Shown in pieces: positions 25,742 to 38,940 of a stretch of 64,000 nucleotides of DNA. Position numbers and translations under genes: made by a program. The notes beneath the pieces were generated by a model that was not told the DNA's origin, did not search any database, and worked only from the letters and a program-made list of their open reading frames with translations. Origin of the DNA: Osmia lignaria lignaria (lineage: Eukaryota > Arthropoda > Insecta > Hymenoptera > Megachilidae); the NCBI RefSeq assembly GCF_051020975.1, contig NW_027478166.1, positions 5,085,501 to 5,149,500 on the forward strand, given 5' to 3'. Positions within the stretch are counted from its first letter, which is position 1. Each line of letters opens with the position of its first letter.

Positions 25742-27673
25742 TCAGATGCGTAGTTCTCGAGATATATCAAGATATTTAAAAGTTCCGAAGCCGCACCAAC
25801 ATAATAGAGATACAGAAACACCGTGGCCCCTTTCTTTGAGATAACTCTGCACTATTGCGAGCTGGAAATGCCACTTCCAGTATAGCTGTGCAGAAGAAGA
25901 AGAACAAGAAGAAGAAATATCTCGAAATATGTCCGTCAGGCCCCTTCCCTTGAGATAAATCTGCAAATATCTCGGAAACGAAGCGAGCTATGGCAAAATG
26001 TTAAGAGACCTTTCTTGTAGAGAATTAAGTTTCCTTCTTTTTATGTTGTACGATGTTTTTTGATCAGATGCGTAGTTCTCGAGATATATCAACATATTTA
26101 AAAGTTCCGAAGCTGCACCAACATAATAGAGGTACAGAAACACCGTGGCCTCTTTCTTTGAGATAACTCTGCACTATTGCGAGCTGCAAATGCCACTTCC
26201 AGCTTAGCTGTGCAGAAGAGGAACAACAAGAAGAAGAAATATCTCGGAATATGTCCGTCAGGCCCCTTCCCTTGAGGTAAATCTGCAAATATCTCGGAAA
26301 CGATGCCAGCTATGGGAAAATGTTAAGAGACCTTTTTTGTAGAGAATTATGTTTCCTACTTTGTATGTTCTATGATATTTGTTGATCAGTAGCGTAGTTT
26401 TCGAGATATATCGAGATATTTAAAAGTTCCCAAGCCGCACCAACATAATAGAGATACAGAAACACCGTGGCCCCTTTCTTTGGGATAACACTGCACTATT
26501 GCGAGCTGGAAATGCCACTTCCAGTTTAGCTGTGCAGAAGAAGAACAACAAGAAGAAGAAATATCTCGAAATATGTCCGTCAGGACCCTTCCCTTGAGAT
26601 AAATCTGCAAATATCTCGGAAACGAAGCGAGCTATGGCAAGACGTTAAGAAACCTTTTTTGTAGAGAATTATGTTTCCTACAATTTATGTTCTATGATAT
26701 TTTTTGATCAGAAGCGTAGTTCTCGAGATATATCAAGATATTTAAAAGCTCCGAAGCTGCACCAACATAATAGAGGTACAGAAACACCGTGGCCCCTTTC
26801 TTTGAGATAACTCTGCACTATTGCGAGCTGCAAATGCCACTTCCAGCTTAGCTGTGCAGAAGAAGAACAACAAGAATAAGAAATATTTCGAAATATGTCC
26901 GTCAGGCCCCTTCCCTTGAGATAAATCTGCAAATATCTCGGAAACGAAGCGAGCTGCGGCAAAATGTTAACAGACCTTTTTTGTAGAAAATTAGGTTTCC
27001 TACTTTTTATGTTCTATGATATTTTTTTATCAGATGCGTAGTTCTCGAGATATATCAAGATATTTAAAAGTTCCGAAGCTGCACCAACATAATAGAGGTA
27101 CAGAAACACCGTGGCCTCTTTCTTTGAGATAACTCTGCACTATTGCGAGCTGCAAATGCCACTTCCAGCTTGGCTGTGCAGAAGAAGAACAACAAGAAGA
27201 AGAAATATCTCGAAATATGTCCGTCAGGCCCCTTCCCTTGAGATAAATCTGCAAATATCTCGGAAACGAAGCGAGCTATGGCAAAATGTTAAGAGACCTT
27301 TTTTGTAGAGAGTTAAGTTTCCTACTTTTTATGTTCTATGATATTTTTTGATCAGAAGCGTAGTTTTCGAGATATATCGAGATATTTAAAAGATCCGAAG
27401 CCGCACCAACATAATAGAGATACAGAAACACCGTTGCCCCTTTCTTTGAGATAACTCTGCACTATTGCGAGCTGCAAATGCCAGTTCGAGCTTAGCTGTG
27501 CGGAAAAAGCACAATAAGAACAAGAAATATCTCGGAATATGTCCGTCAGGCCCGTTCCTTTGAGCTGAATCTGCAAATATCTCGGAAACAATGCGAGCTA
27601 TGGCAAAACGTTGAGAGACCCTTTTTGTAGGAAATTAAGTTTCCTACTATTTATGTTCTATGATATTTTTTGA
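25742..27673. repeat. Six-mer higher-order repeat, copy 2
   Basis: This is the tandem copy of 23810-25741. The six units and their private variants are reproduced, including the diverged last unit (27352). The match continues about 14 bases past 27673 and then breaks at GTTTTCG against GTTCTCG. A third, partial copy (first four units) starts at 30250 and differs by GTAAGATG for GTACGATG. Confidence 0.92.
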
Positions 27674-28317
27674 TCAGATGCGTAGTTTTCGAGATATATC
27701 GAGATATTTAAAGGTTCCGAAGCCGCACCAACATAATAAAGATACATAAACACCGTGGCCTCTTTCTTTGAGATAACTCTGCACTATTGCGAGCTGCAAA
27801 TGCCAGTTCGAGCTTAGCTGTGCAGAAGAAGCTCAACAAGAACAAGAAATATCTCGGATTAAGTCCGTCAGGCCCCATCCCTTCAGCTAAATCTGCAAAT
27901 ATCTCGGAAACAATGCGAGCTATGGCAAAATATTAAGAGATCTTTTTTGTAGGAAATTAAGTTTCCTACTATTTATGTTCTATGATATTTTTTGATCAGA
28001 TGCGTAGTTCTCGAGATATATCAAGATATTTAATAGTTCCGAAGCCGCACCAACATAATAGAGATACAGAAACAGCGTAACCCCTTTCTGCGAGATAACT
28101 CTGCACTATTGCGAGCTGGAAATGCCACTTCCAGTTTAGCTGTGCAGACGAAGAACAACAAGAAGAAGAAATATCTCGAAATATGTCCGTCAGGCCCGAT
28201 CCTTTGAGCTGAATCTGCAAATATCTCGGAAACAATGCGAGCTATGGCAAAACGTTGAGAGACCTTTTTTGTAGGAAATTAAGTTTCCTACTATTTATGT
28301 TCTATGATATTTTTTGA
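27674..28317. repeat. Two units between the 6-mer and the 10-monomer copy
   Basis: The unit at 27674 is of the diverged type (GCCAGTTCGAGC, AGAACAAG, ATCTCGGATTAAG). The unit at 27996 has TAATAGTTCC and CAGCGTAACCCC and resembles the unit at 20267. Their ends share TAGGAAATT and CTACTATTTATG. They are probably remains of an older local arrangement. Confidence 0.7.
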
Positions 28318-31300
28318 TCAGATGCGTAGTTTTCGAGATATATCGAGATATTTAAAGGTTCCGAAGCCGCAACAACATAATAAAGATACAGAAACACCGT
28401 GGCCCCTTTCTTTGAGATAACTCTGCGCTATTGCGAGCTGGAAATGCCACTTCCAGTTTAGCTGTGTAGAAGAAGAACAACAAGAAGAAGAAATATCTCG
28501 AAATATGTCCGTCAGGCCCCTTCCCTTGAGATATATCTGCAAATATCTCGGAAACGAAACGAACTATGGCAAAATGTTAAGAGACCTTTTTTGTGGAGAA
28601 TTATGTGTCCTACAATTTCCGTTCTATGATATTTTTTGATCAGAAGCGTAGTTTTCGAGATATATCGAGATATTTAAAAGATCCGAAGCCGCACCAACAT
28701 AATAGAGATACAGAAACACCGTGGCCCCTTTCTTTGAGATAGCTCTGCGCTATTGCGAGCTGGAAATGCCACTTCCAGTTTAGCTGTGCAGAAGAAGAAC
28801 AACAAGAAGAAGAAACATCTCGAAATATGTCCGTCAGGCCCCTTCCCTTGAGATGTATCTGCAAATATCTCGGAAACGAAACGAATTATGGCAAAATGTT
28901 AAGAGACCTTTTTTGTAGAGAATTATGTGTCCTACAATTTATGTTCTATGATATTTTTTGATCAGAAGCGTAGTTTTCGAGATATATCGAGATATTTAAA
29001 AGATCCGAAGCCGCACCAACATAATGGAGATACAGAAACACCGTGGCCCCTTTCTTTGAGATAACTCTGCACTATTGCGACCTGCAAATGCCACTTCCAG
29101 TTTAGCTGTGCAGAAGAAGAACAACAAGAAGAAGAAATATCTCGAAATATGTCCGTCAGGCCCCTTCCCTTGAGATAAATCTGCAAATATCTCGGAAACG
29201 AAGCGAGCTATGGCAAAATGTTAAGAGACCTTTCTTGTAGAGAATTAAGTTTCCTACTTTTTATGTTGTATGATATTTTTTGATCAGATGCGTAGTTCTC
29301 GAGATATATCAAGATATTTAAAAGTTCCGAAGCCGCACCAACATAATAGAGATACAGAAACGCCGTGGCCCCTTTCTTTGAGATAACTCTGCACTATTGC
29401 GAGCTGGAAATGCCACTTCCAGTTTATCTGTGCAGAAGAAGAACAACAAGAAGAAGAAATATCTCAAAATATGTCCGTCAGGCCCCTTCCCTTGAGATAA
29501 ATCTGCAAATATCACGGAAACGAAGCGAGCTATGGCAAAATGTTAAGAGACCTTTTTTGTAGAGAATTAAGTTTCCTACTTTTTATGTTCTATGATATTT
29601 TTTGATCAGATGCGTAGTTCTCGAGATATATCAAGATATTTAAAAGTTCCGTAGCCGCACCAACATAATAGAGATACAGAAACACCGTGGCCCCTTTCTT
29701 TGAGATAACTCTGCACTATTGCGAGCAGCAAATGCCACTTCGAGCTTAGCTGTGCAGAAGAAGAACAACAAGAAGAAGAAATATCTCGAAATATGTCCGT
29801 CAGACCCCTTCCATTGAGATAAATCTGCAAATATCTCGGAAACGAAGCGAGCAATGGCAAAATGTTAAGAGACCTTTTTTGTAGAGAATTATGTTTCCTA
29901 CAATTTACGTTCTATGATCTTTTTTGATCAGAAGCGTAGTTTTCGAGATATATCGAGATATTTAAAAGTTCCGAAGCCGCTCCAACATAATAGAGATACA
30001 GAAACACCGTGGCCCCTTTCTTTGAGATAACTCTGCACTATTGCGACCTGCAAATGCCACTGCCAGCTTAGCTGTGCAGAAGAAGAGCAACAAGAAGAAG
30101 AAATATCTCGAAATATGTCCGTCAGGCCCCATCCCTTGAGATAAATCTGCAAATATCTCGGAAACGATGCCAGCTATGGGAAAATGTTAAGAGACCTTTT
30201 TTGTAGAGAATTAAGTTTCCTACTTTTTATGTTCTATGATATTTTTTGATCAGATGCGTAGTTCTCGAGATATATCAAGATATTTAAAAGTTCCGAAGCC
30301 GCACCAACATAATAGAGATACAGAAACACCGTGGCCCCTTTCTTTGAGATAACTCTGCACTATTGCGAGCTGGAAATGCCACTTCCAGTATAGCTGTGCA
30401 GAAGAAGAAGAACAAGAAGAAGAAATATCTCGAAATATGTCCGTCAGGCCCCTTCCCTTGAGATAAATCTGCAAATATCTCGGAAACGAAGCGAGCTATG
30501 GCAAAATGTTAAGAGACCTTTCTTGTAGAGAATTAAGTTTCCTTCTTTTTATGTTGTAAGATGTTTTTTGATCAGATGCGTAGTTCTCGAGATATATCAA
30601 CATATTTAAAAGTTCCGAAGCTGCACCAACATAATAGAGGTACAGAAACACCGTGGCCTCTTTCTTTGAGATAACTCTGCACTATTGCGAGCTGCAAATG
30701 CCACTTCCAGCTTAGCTGTGCAGAAGAGGAACAACAAGAAGAAGAAATATCTCGGAATATGTCCGTCAGGCCCCTTCCCTTGAGGTAAATCTGCAAATAT
30801 CTCGGAAACGATGCCAGCTATGGGAAAATGTTAAGAGACCTTTTTTGTAGAGAATTATGTTTCCTACTTTGTATGTTCTATGATATTTGTTGATCAGTAG
30901 CGTAGTTTTCGAGATATATCGAGATATTTAAAAGTTCCCAAGCCGCACCAACATAATAGAGATACAGAAACACCGTGGCCCCTTTCTTTGGGATAACACT
31001 GCACTATTGCGAGCTGGAAATGCCACTTCCAGTTTAGCTGTGCAGAAGAAGAACAACAAGAAGAAGAAATATCTCGAAATATGTCCGTCAGGACCCTTCC
31101 CTTGAGATAAATCTGCAAATATCTCGGAAACGAAGCGAGCTATGGCAAGACGTTAAGAAACCTTTTTTGTAGAGAATTATGTTTCCTACAATTTATGTTC
31201 TATGATATTTTTTGATCAGAAGCGTAGTTCTCGAGATATATCAAGATATTTAAAAGCTCCGAAGCTGCACCAACATAATAGAGGTACAGAAACACCGTGG

Positions 31301-31537
31301 CCCCTTTCTTTGAGATAACTCTGCACTATTGCGAGCTGCAAATGCCACTTCCAGCTTAGCTGTGCAGAAGAAGAACAACAAGAATAAGAAATATTTCGAA
31401 ATATGTCCGTCAGGCCCCTTCCCTTGAGATAAATCTGCAAATATCTCGGAAACGAAGCGAGCTGCGGCAAAATGTTAACAGACCTTTTTTGTAGAAAATT
31501 AGGTTTCCTACTTTTTATGTTCTATGATATTTTTTTA
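28318..31537. repeat. Ten-monomer segment, copy 2
   Basis: This matches 21878-25097 unit by unit. The match continues to about 31575, where TTTAAGAGTTCC replaces TTTAAAAGTTCC, and then fades. Because the 6-mer expansion (25742-27673) sits between the two copies, and copy 2 holds only one round of it, the 10-monomer copy probably arose independently of the second 6-mer round. Confidence 0.87.
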
Positions 31538-31808
31538 TCAGATGCGTAGTTCTCGAGATATATCAAGATATTTAAGAGTTCCGAAGCTGCACCAACATAA
31601 TAGAGGTACAGAAACACCGTGGCCTCTTTCTTTGAGATAACTCTGCACTATTGCGAGCTGCAAATGCCACTTCCAGCTTAGCTGTGCAGAAGAAGAACAA
31701 CAAGAAGAAGAAATATCTCGAAATATGTCCGTCAGGCACCTTCCCTTGAGATAAATCTGCATATATCGCGGAAACGAAGCGAGCTATGGCAAAATGTTAA
31801 GAGACCTT
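30771..31808. repeat. Donor or sister of a displaced 1-kb segment (see 46225-47262)
   Basis: About 1038 bp here match 46225-47262 with no difference seen, at a distance of 15454 bp (48 units minus 2 bp, fully explained by the 3-bp deletion at 37656 and the 1-bp insertion at 44415). It includes GTTCCCAAGCC, AGAATAAG, TTTAAGAGTTCC and GCATATATCGCGG markers in the same order. Confidence 0.85.
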
Positions 31809-34800
31809 TCTTGTAGAGAATTAAGTTTCCTACTTTTTATGTTGTATGATATTTTTTGATCAGATGCGTAGTTCTCGAGATATATCAAGATATTTAAAAG
31901 TTCCGAAGCCGCACCAACATAATAGAGATACAGAAACACCGTGGCCCCTTTCTTTGAGATAACTCTGCACTATTGCGAGCTGGAAATGCCACTTCCAGTT
32001 TATCTGTGCAGAAGAAGAACAACAAGAAGAAGAAATATCTCGAAATATGTCCGTCAGGCCACTTCCCTTGAGATAAATCTGCAAATATCTCGGAAACGAT
32101 GCGAGCTATGGCAAAATGTTTAGAGACCTTTTGTGTAGAGAATTAAGTTTCCTACTTTTTATGTTCTATGATATTTTTTGATCAGATGCGTAGTTCTCGA
32201 GATATATCAAGATATTTAAAAGTTCCGAAGCCGCACCAAAATAATAGAGATACAGAAACACCGTGGCCCCTTTCTTTGAGATAACTCTGCACTATTGCGA
32301 CCTGCAAATGCCACTTCCAGCTTAGCTGTGCAGAAGAAGAACAACAAGAAGAAGAAATATCTCGAAATATGTCCGTCAGGCACCTTCCCTTGAGATAAAT
32401 CTGCATATATCGCGGAAACGAAGCGAGCTATGGCAAAATGTTAAGAGACCTTTCTTGTAGAGAATTAAGTTTCCTACTTTTTATCTTGTATAATATTTTT
32501 TGATCAGATGCGTAGTTCTCGAGATATATCAAGATATTTAAAAGTTCCGAAGCCGCACCAACATAATAGAGATACAGAAACACCGTGGCCCCTTTCTTTG
32601 AGATAACTCTGCACTATTGCGAGCTGGAAATGCCACTTCCAGTTTATCTGTGCAGAAGAAGAACAACAAGAAGAAGAAATATCTCGAAATATGTCCCTCA
32701 GGCCACTTCCCTTGAGATAAATCTGCAAATATCTCGGAAACGATGCGAGCTATGGCAAAATGTTAAGAGACCTTTTTTGTAGAGAATTAAGTTTCCTACT
32801 TTTTATGTTCTATGATATTTTTTGATCAGATGCGTAGTTCTCGAGATATATCAAGATATTTAAAAGTTCCGAAGCCGCACCAACATAATAGAGATACAGA
32901 AACACCGTGGCCCCTTTCTTTGAGATAACTCTGCACTATTGCGACCTGCAAATGCCACTTCCAGCTTAGCTGTGCAGAAGAAGAACAACAAGAAGAAGAA
33001 ATATCTCGAAATATGTCCGTCAGGCCCCTTCCCTTGAGATAAATCTGCAAATATCTCGGAAACGAAGCGAGCTATGGCCAATTGTTAAGAGACCTTTTTT
33101 GTAGAGAATTAAGTTTCCTACTTTTTATGTTCTATGATATTTTTTGATCAGATGCGTAGTTCTCGAGATATATCAAGATATTTAAAAGTTCCGAAGCCGC
33201 ACCAACATAATAGAGATACAGAAACACCGTGGCCCCTTTCTTTGAGATAACTCTGCACTATTGCGAGCTGTAAATGCCACTTCCAGCTTAGCTGTGCAGA
33301 AGAAGAACAACAAGAAGAAGAAATATCTCGAAATATGTCCGTCAGGCCCCTTCCCTTGAGATATATCTGCAAATATCTCGGAAACGAAGCGAGCTATGGC
33401 AAAATGTTAAGAGACCTTTTTTGTAGAGAATTAAGTTTCCTACTTTTTATGTTCTATGATATTTTTTGATCTGATGCGTAGTTCTCGAGATATATCAAGA
33501 TATTTAAAAGTTCCGAAGCCGCACCAACATAATAGAGATACAGAAACACCGTGGCCCCTTTCTTTGAGATAACTCTGCACTATTGCGAGCTGTAAATGCC
33601 ACTTCCAGCTTAGCTGTGCAGAAGAAGAACAACAAGAAGAAGAAATATCTCGAAATATGTCCGTCAGGCCCCTTCCCTTGAGATAAATCTGCATATATCG
33701 CGGAAACGAAGCGAGCTATGGCAAAATGTTGAGAGACCTTTCTTGTAGAGAATTAAGTTTCCTACTTTTTATGTTGTATGATATTTTTTGATCAGATGCG
33801 TAGTTCTCGAGATATATCAAGATATTTAAAAGTTCCGAAGCCGCACCAACATAATAGAGATACACAAACACCGTGGCCCCTTTCTTTGAGATAACTCTGC
33901 ACTATTGCGAGCTGGAAATGCCACTTCCAGTTTATCTGTGCAGAAGAAGAACAACAAGAAGAAGAAATATCTCGAAATATGTCCGTCAGGCCACTTCCCT
34001 TGAGATAAATCTGCAAATATCTCGGAAACGATGCGAGCTATGGCAAAATGTTAAGAGACCTTTTTTGTAGAGAATTAAGTTTCCTACTTTTTATGTTCTA
34101 TGATATTTTTTGATCAGATGCGTAGTTCTCGAGATATATCAAGATATTTAAAAGTTCCGAAGCCGCACCAACATAATAGAGATACAGAAACACCGTGGCC
34201 CCTTTCTTTGAGATAACTCTGCACTATTGCGACCTGCAAATGCCACTTCCAGCTTAGCTGTGCAGAAGAAGAACAACAAGAAGAAGAAATATCTCGAAAT
34301 ATGTCCGTCAGGCACCTTCCCTTGAGATAAATCTGCAAATATCTCGGAAACGAAGTGAGCTATGGCAAAATGTTAAGAGACCTTTCTTGTAGAGAATTGT
34401 GTTTCCTACTTTTTATGTTGTATGATATTTTTTGATCAGATGCGTAGTTCTCGAGATATATCAAGATATTTAAAAGTTCCGAAGCCGCACTAACATAATA
34501 GAGATACAGAAACACCGTGGCCCCTTTCTTTGAGATAACTCTGCACTATTGCGAGCTGGAAATGCCACTTCCAGTTTATCTGTGCAGAAGAAGAACAACA
34601 AGAAGAAGAAATATCTCAAAATATGTCCGTCAGGCCCCTTCCCTTGAGATAAATCTGCAAATATCTCAGAAACGAAGCGAGCTATGGCAAAATGTTAAGA
34701 TACCTTTTTTGAAGAGAATTAAGTTTCCTACTCTTTATGTTCTATGATATTTTTTGATCAGATGCGTAGTTCTCGAGATATATCAAGATATTTAAAAGTT

Positions 34801-37011
34801 CCGAAGCTGCACCAACATAATAGAGGTACAGAAACACCGTGGCCTCTTTCTTTGAGATAACTCTGCACTATTGCGAGCTGCAAATGCCACTTCCAGCTTA
34901 GCTGTGCAGAAGAAGAACAACAAGAAGAAGAAATATCTCGAAATATGTCCGTCAGGCACCTTCCCTTGAGATAAATCTGCATATATCGCGGAAACGAAGC
35001 GAGCTATGGCAAAATGTTAAGAGACCTTTCTTGTAGAGAATTAAGTTTCCTACTTTTTATGTTGTATGATATTTTTTGATCAGATGCGTAGTTCTCGAGA
35101 TATATCAAGATATTTAAAAGTTCCGAAGCCGCACCAACATAATAGAGATACAGAAACACCGTGGCCCCTTTCTTTGAGATAACTCTGCACTATTGCGAGC
35201 TGGAAATGCCACTTCCAGTTTATCTGTGCAGAAGAAGAACAACAAGAAGAAGAAATATCTCGAAATATGTCCGTCAGGCCACTTCCCTTGAGATAAATCT
35301 GCAAATATCTCGGAAACGATGCGAGCTATGGCAAAATGTTAAGAGACCTTTTTTGTAGAGAATTAAGTTTCCTACTTTTTATGTTCTATGATATTTTTTG
35401 ATCAGATGCGTAGTTCTCGAGATATATCAAGATATTTAAAAGTTCCGAAGCTGCACCAACATAATAGAGGTACAGAAACACCGTGGCCTCTTTCTTTGAG
35501 ATAACTCTGCACTATTGCGAGCAGCAAATGCCACTTCGAGCTTAGCTGTGCAGAAGAAGAACAACAAGAAGAAGAAATATCTCGAAATATGTCCGTCAGA
35601 CCCCTTCCCTTGAGATAAATCTGCAAATATCTCGGAAACGAAGCGAGCAATGGCAAAATGTTAAGAGACCTTTTTTGTAGAGAATTATGTTTCCTACAAT
35701 TTACGTTCTATGATCTTTTTTGATCAGAAGCGTAGTTTTCGAGATATATCGAGATATTTAAAAGTTCCCAAGCCGCACCAACATAATAGAGATACAGAAA
35801 CACCGTGGCCCCTTTCTTTGGGATAACTCTGCACTATTGCGAGCTGGAAATGCCACTTCCAGTTTAGCTGTGCAGAAGAAGAACAACAAGAAGAAGAAAT
35901 ATCTCGAAATATGTCCGTCAGGACCCTTCCCTTGAGATAAATCTGCAAATATCTCGGAAACGAAGCGAGCTATGGCAAGACGTTAAGAAACCTTTTTTGT
36001 AGAGAATTATGTTTCCTACAATTTATGTTCTATGATATTTTTTGATCAGAAGCGTAGTTCTCGAGATATATCAAGATATTTAAAAGCTCCGAAGCTGCAC
36101 CAACATAATAGAGGTACAGAAACACCGTGGCCCCTTTCTTTGAGATAACTCTGCACTATTGCGAGCTGCAAATGCCACTTCCAGGTTAGCTGTGCAGAAG
36201 AAGAACAACAAGAATAAGAAATATTTCGAAATATGTCCGTCAGGCCCCTTCCCTTGAGATAAATCTGCAAATATCTCGGAAACGAAGCGAGCTGCGGCAA
36301 AATGTTAACAGACCTTTTTTGTAGAAAATTAGGTTTCCTACTTTTTATGTTCTATGATATTTTTTTATCAGATGCGTAGTTCTCGAGATATATCAAGATA
36401 TTTAAAAGCTCCGAAGCTGCACCAACATAATAGAGGTACAGAAACACCGTGGCCTCTTTCTTTGAGATAACTCTGCACTATTGCCAGCTGCAAATGCCAC
36501 TTCCAGCTTAGCTGTGCAGAAGAGGAACAACAAGAAGAAGAAATATCTCGGAATATGTCCGTCAGGCCCCTTCCCTTGAGCTAAATCTGCAAATATCTCG
36601 GAAACGATGCCAGCTATGGGAAAATGTTAAGAGACCGTTTTTGTAGAGAATTAAGTTTCCTACTTTTTATGTTCTATGATATTTTTTGATCAGAAGCGTA
36701 GTTTTCGAGATATATCGAGATATTTAAAAGTTCCGAAGCCGCACCAACATAATAGAGATACAGAAACACCGTGGCCCCTTTCTTTGGGATAACTCTGCAC
36801 TATTGCGAGCTGGAAATGCCACTTCCAGTTTAGCTGTGCAGAAGAAGAACAACAAGAAGAAGAAATATCTCGAAATATGTCCGTCAGGACCCTTCCCTTG
36901 AGATAAATCTGCAAATATCTCGGAAACGAAGCGAGCTATGGCAAAACGTTAAGAAACCTTTTTTGTAGAGAATTATGTTTCCTACAATTTATGTTCTATG
37001 ATATTTTTTGA
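31577..37011. repeat. Satellite domain with V-D dimers and a 10-unit period
   Basis: V units (CCAGTTTATCTGTG centre) are followed by D units (TTGCGACCTGCAAATG) at 31860/32182, 32504/32826 and 33792/34114. GAGGTAC/GGCCTCTTTC units precede V units at 31538/31860 and 34758/35080, ten units apart. Units 35724-36689 again carry the series CAGGACCC unit, AGAATAAG unit, TTTATCAG unit, seen at 24454, 26386, 30894 and 46348. Confidence 0.75.
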
Positions 37012-38940
37012 TCAGATGCGTAGTTCTCGAGATATATCAAGATATTTAAAAGTTCCGAAGCCGCACCAACATAATAGAGATACAGAAACACCGTGGCCCC
37101 TTTCTTTGAGATAACTCTGCACTATTGCGAGCTGGAAATGCCACTTCCAGTTTAGCTGTGCAGAAGAAGAACAACAAGAAGAAGAAATATCTCGAAATAT
37201 GTCCGTCGGGCCCATTCCCTTGAGATAAATCTGCAAATATCTCGGAAACGAAGCGAGCTATGGCAAAATGTTAAGATACCTTTTTTGAAGAGAATTAAGT
37301 TTCCTACTTTTTATGTTCTATGATATTTTTTGATCAGATGCGTAGTTCTCGAGATATATCAAGATATTTAAAAGTTCCGAAGCTGCACCAACATAATAGA
37401 GGTACAGAAACACCGTGGCCTCTTTCTTTGAGATAACTCTGCACTATTGCGAGCTGCAAATGCCACTTCCAGCTTAGCTGTGCAGAAGAAGAACAACAAG
37501 AAGAAGAAATATCTCGAAATATGTCCATCAGGACCCTTCCCTTGAGATAAATCTGCAAATATCTCGGAAACGAAGCGAGCTATGGCAAAATGTTAAGAGA
37601 CCTTTCTTGTAGAGAATTAAGTTTCCTACTTTTTATGTTGTATGATATTTTTTGATCAGATGCGTAGTTCTCGAGATATATGCAGATATTTAAAAGTTCC
37701 GAAGCCGCACCAACATAATAGAGATACAGAAACACCGTGGCCCCATTCTTTGAGATAACTCTGCACTATTGCGAGCTGGAAATGCCACTTCCAGTTTATC
37801 TGTGCAGAAGAAGAACAAGAATAAGAAATATTTCGAAATATGTCCGTCAGGCCCCTTCCCTTGAGATAAATCTGCAAATATCTCGGAAACGAAGCGAAGT
37901 GCGGCAAAATGTTAACAGACCTTTTTTGTAGAAAATTAGGTTTCCTACTTTTTATGTTCTATGATATTTTTTTATCAGATGCGTAGTTCTCGAGATATAT
38001 CAAGATATTTAAAAGTTCCGAAGCTGCACCAACATAATAGAGGGACAGAAACACCGTGGCCTCTTTCTTTGAGATAACTCTGCACTATTGCCAGCTGCAA
38101 ATGCCACTTCCAGCTTAGCTGTGCAGAAGAGGAACAACAAGAAGAAGAAATATCTCGGAATATGTCCGTCAGGCCCCTTCCCTTGAGGTAAATCAGCAAA
38201 TATCTCGGAAACGATGCCAGCTATGGGAAAATGTTAAGAGACCGTTTTTGTAGAGAATTAAGTTTCCTACTTTTTATGTTCTATGATATTTTTTGATCAG
38301 AAGCGTAGTTTTCGAGATATATCGAGATATTTAAAAGTTCCGAAGCCGCTCCAACATAATAGAGATACAGAAACACCGTGGCCCCTTTCTTTGAGATAAC
38401 TCTGCACTATTGCGAGCTGGAAATGCCACTTCCAGTTTAGCTGTGCAGAAGAAGAACAACAAGAAGAAGAAATATCTCGAAATATGTCCGTCGGGCCCCT
38501 TCCCTTGAGATAAATCTGCAAATATCTCGGAAACGAAGCGAGCTATGGCAAAATGTTGAGAGACCTTTTTTGTAGAGAATTATGTTTCCTATAATTTATG
38601 TTCTATGATATTTTTTGATCAGAAGCGTAGTTTTCGAGATATATCGAGATATTTAAAAGTTCCGAAGCCGCACCAACATAATAGAGATACAGAAACACCG
38701 TGGCCTCTTTCTTTGAGATAACTCTGCACTATTGCGACCTGCAAATGCCACTTCCAGCTTAGCTGTGCAGAAGAAGAACAACAAGAAGAAGAAATATCTC
38801 GAAATATGTCCGTCAGGCACCTTCCCTTGAGATAAATCTGCAAATATCTCGGAAACGAAGCGAGCTATGGCAAAATGTTAAGAGACCTTTTTTGTAGAGA
38901 ATTATGTTTCCTATAATTTATGTTCTATGATATTTTTTGA
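37012..38940. repeat. Satellite stretch: diverged precursor of the 4-mer
   Basis: Units 37656, 37975 and 38297 correspond to 39263, 39585 and 39907, 1607 to 1610 bp away. Units 38619 and 38941 are near-identical neighbours (GACCTGCAAATG centre, CAGGCACC, ATAATTTATG leader). The 3-bp deletion at 37656 is private to this copy. Confidence 0.75.
37656..37974. repeat. 319-bp monomer with 3-bp deletion in the A/G-rich tract
   Basis: One AAC-like triplet is lost: GAAGAACAAGAATAAG here against GAAGAACAACAAGAATAAG in relatives at 39263 and 40551. Triplet slippage in the tract is the simplest cause. The unit belongs to the subfamily with the 14-bp palindrome (37828-37841). Confidence 0.88.
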
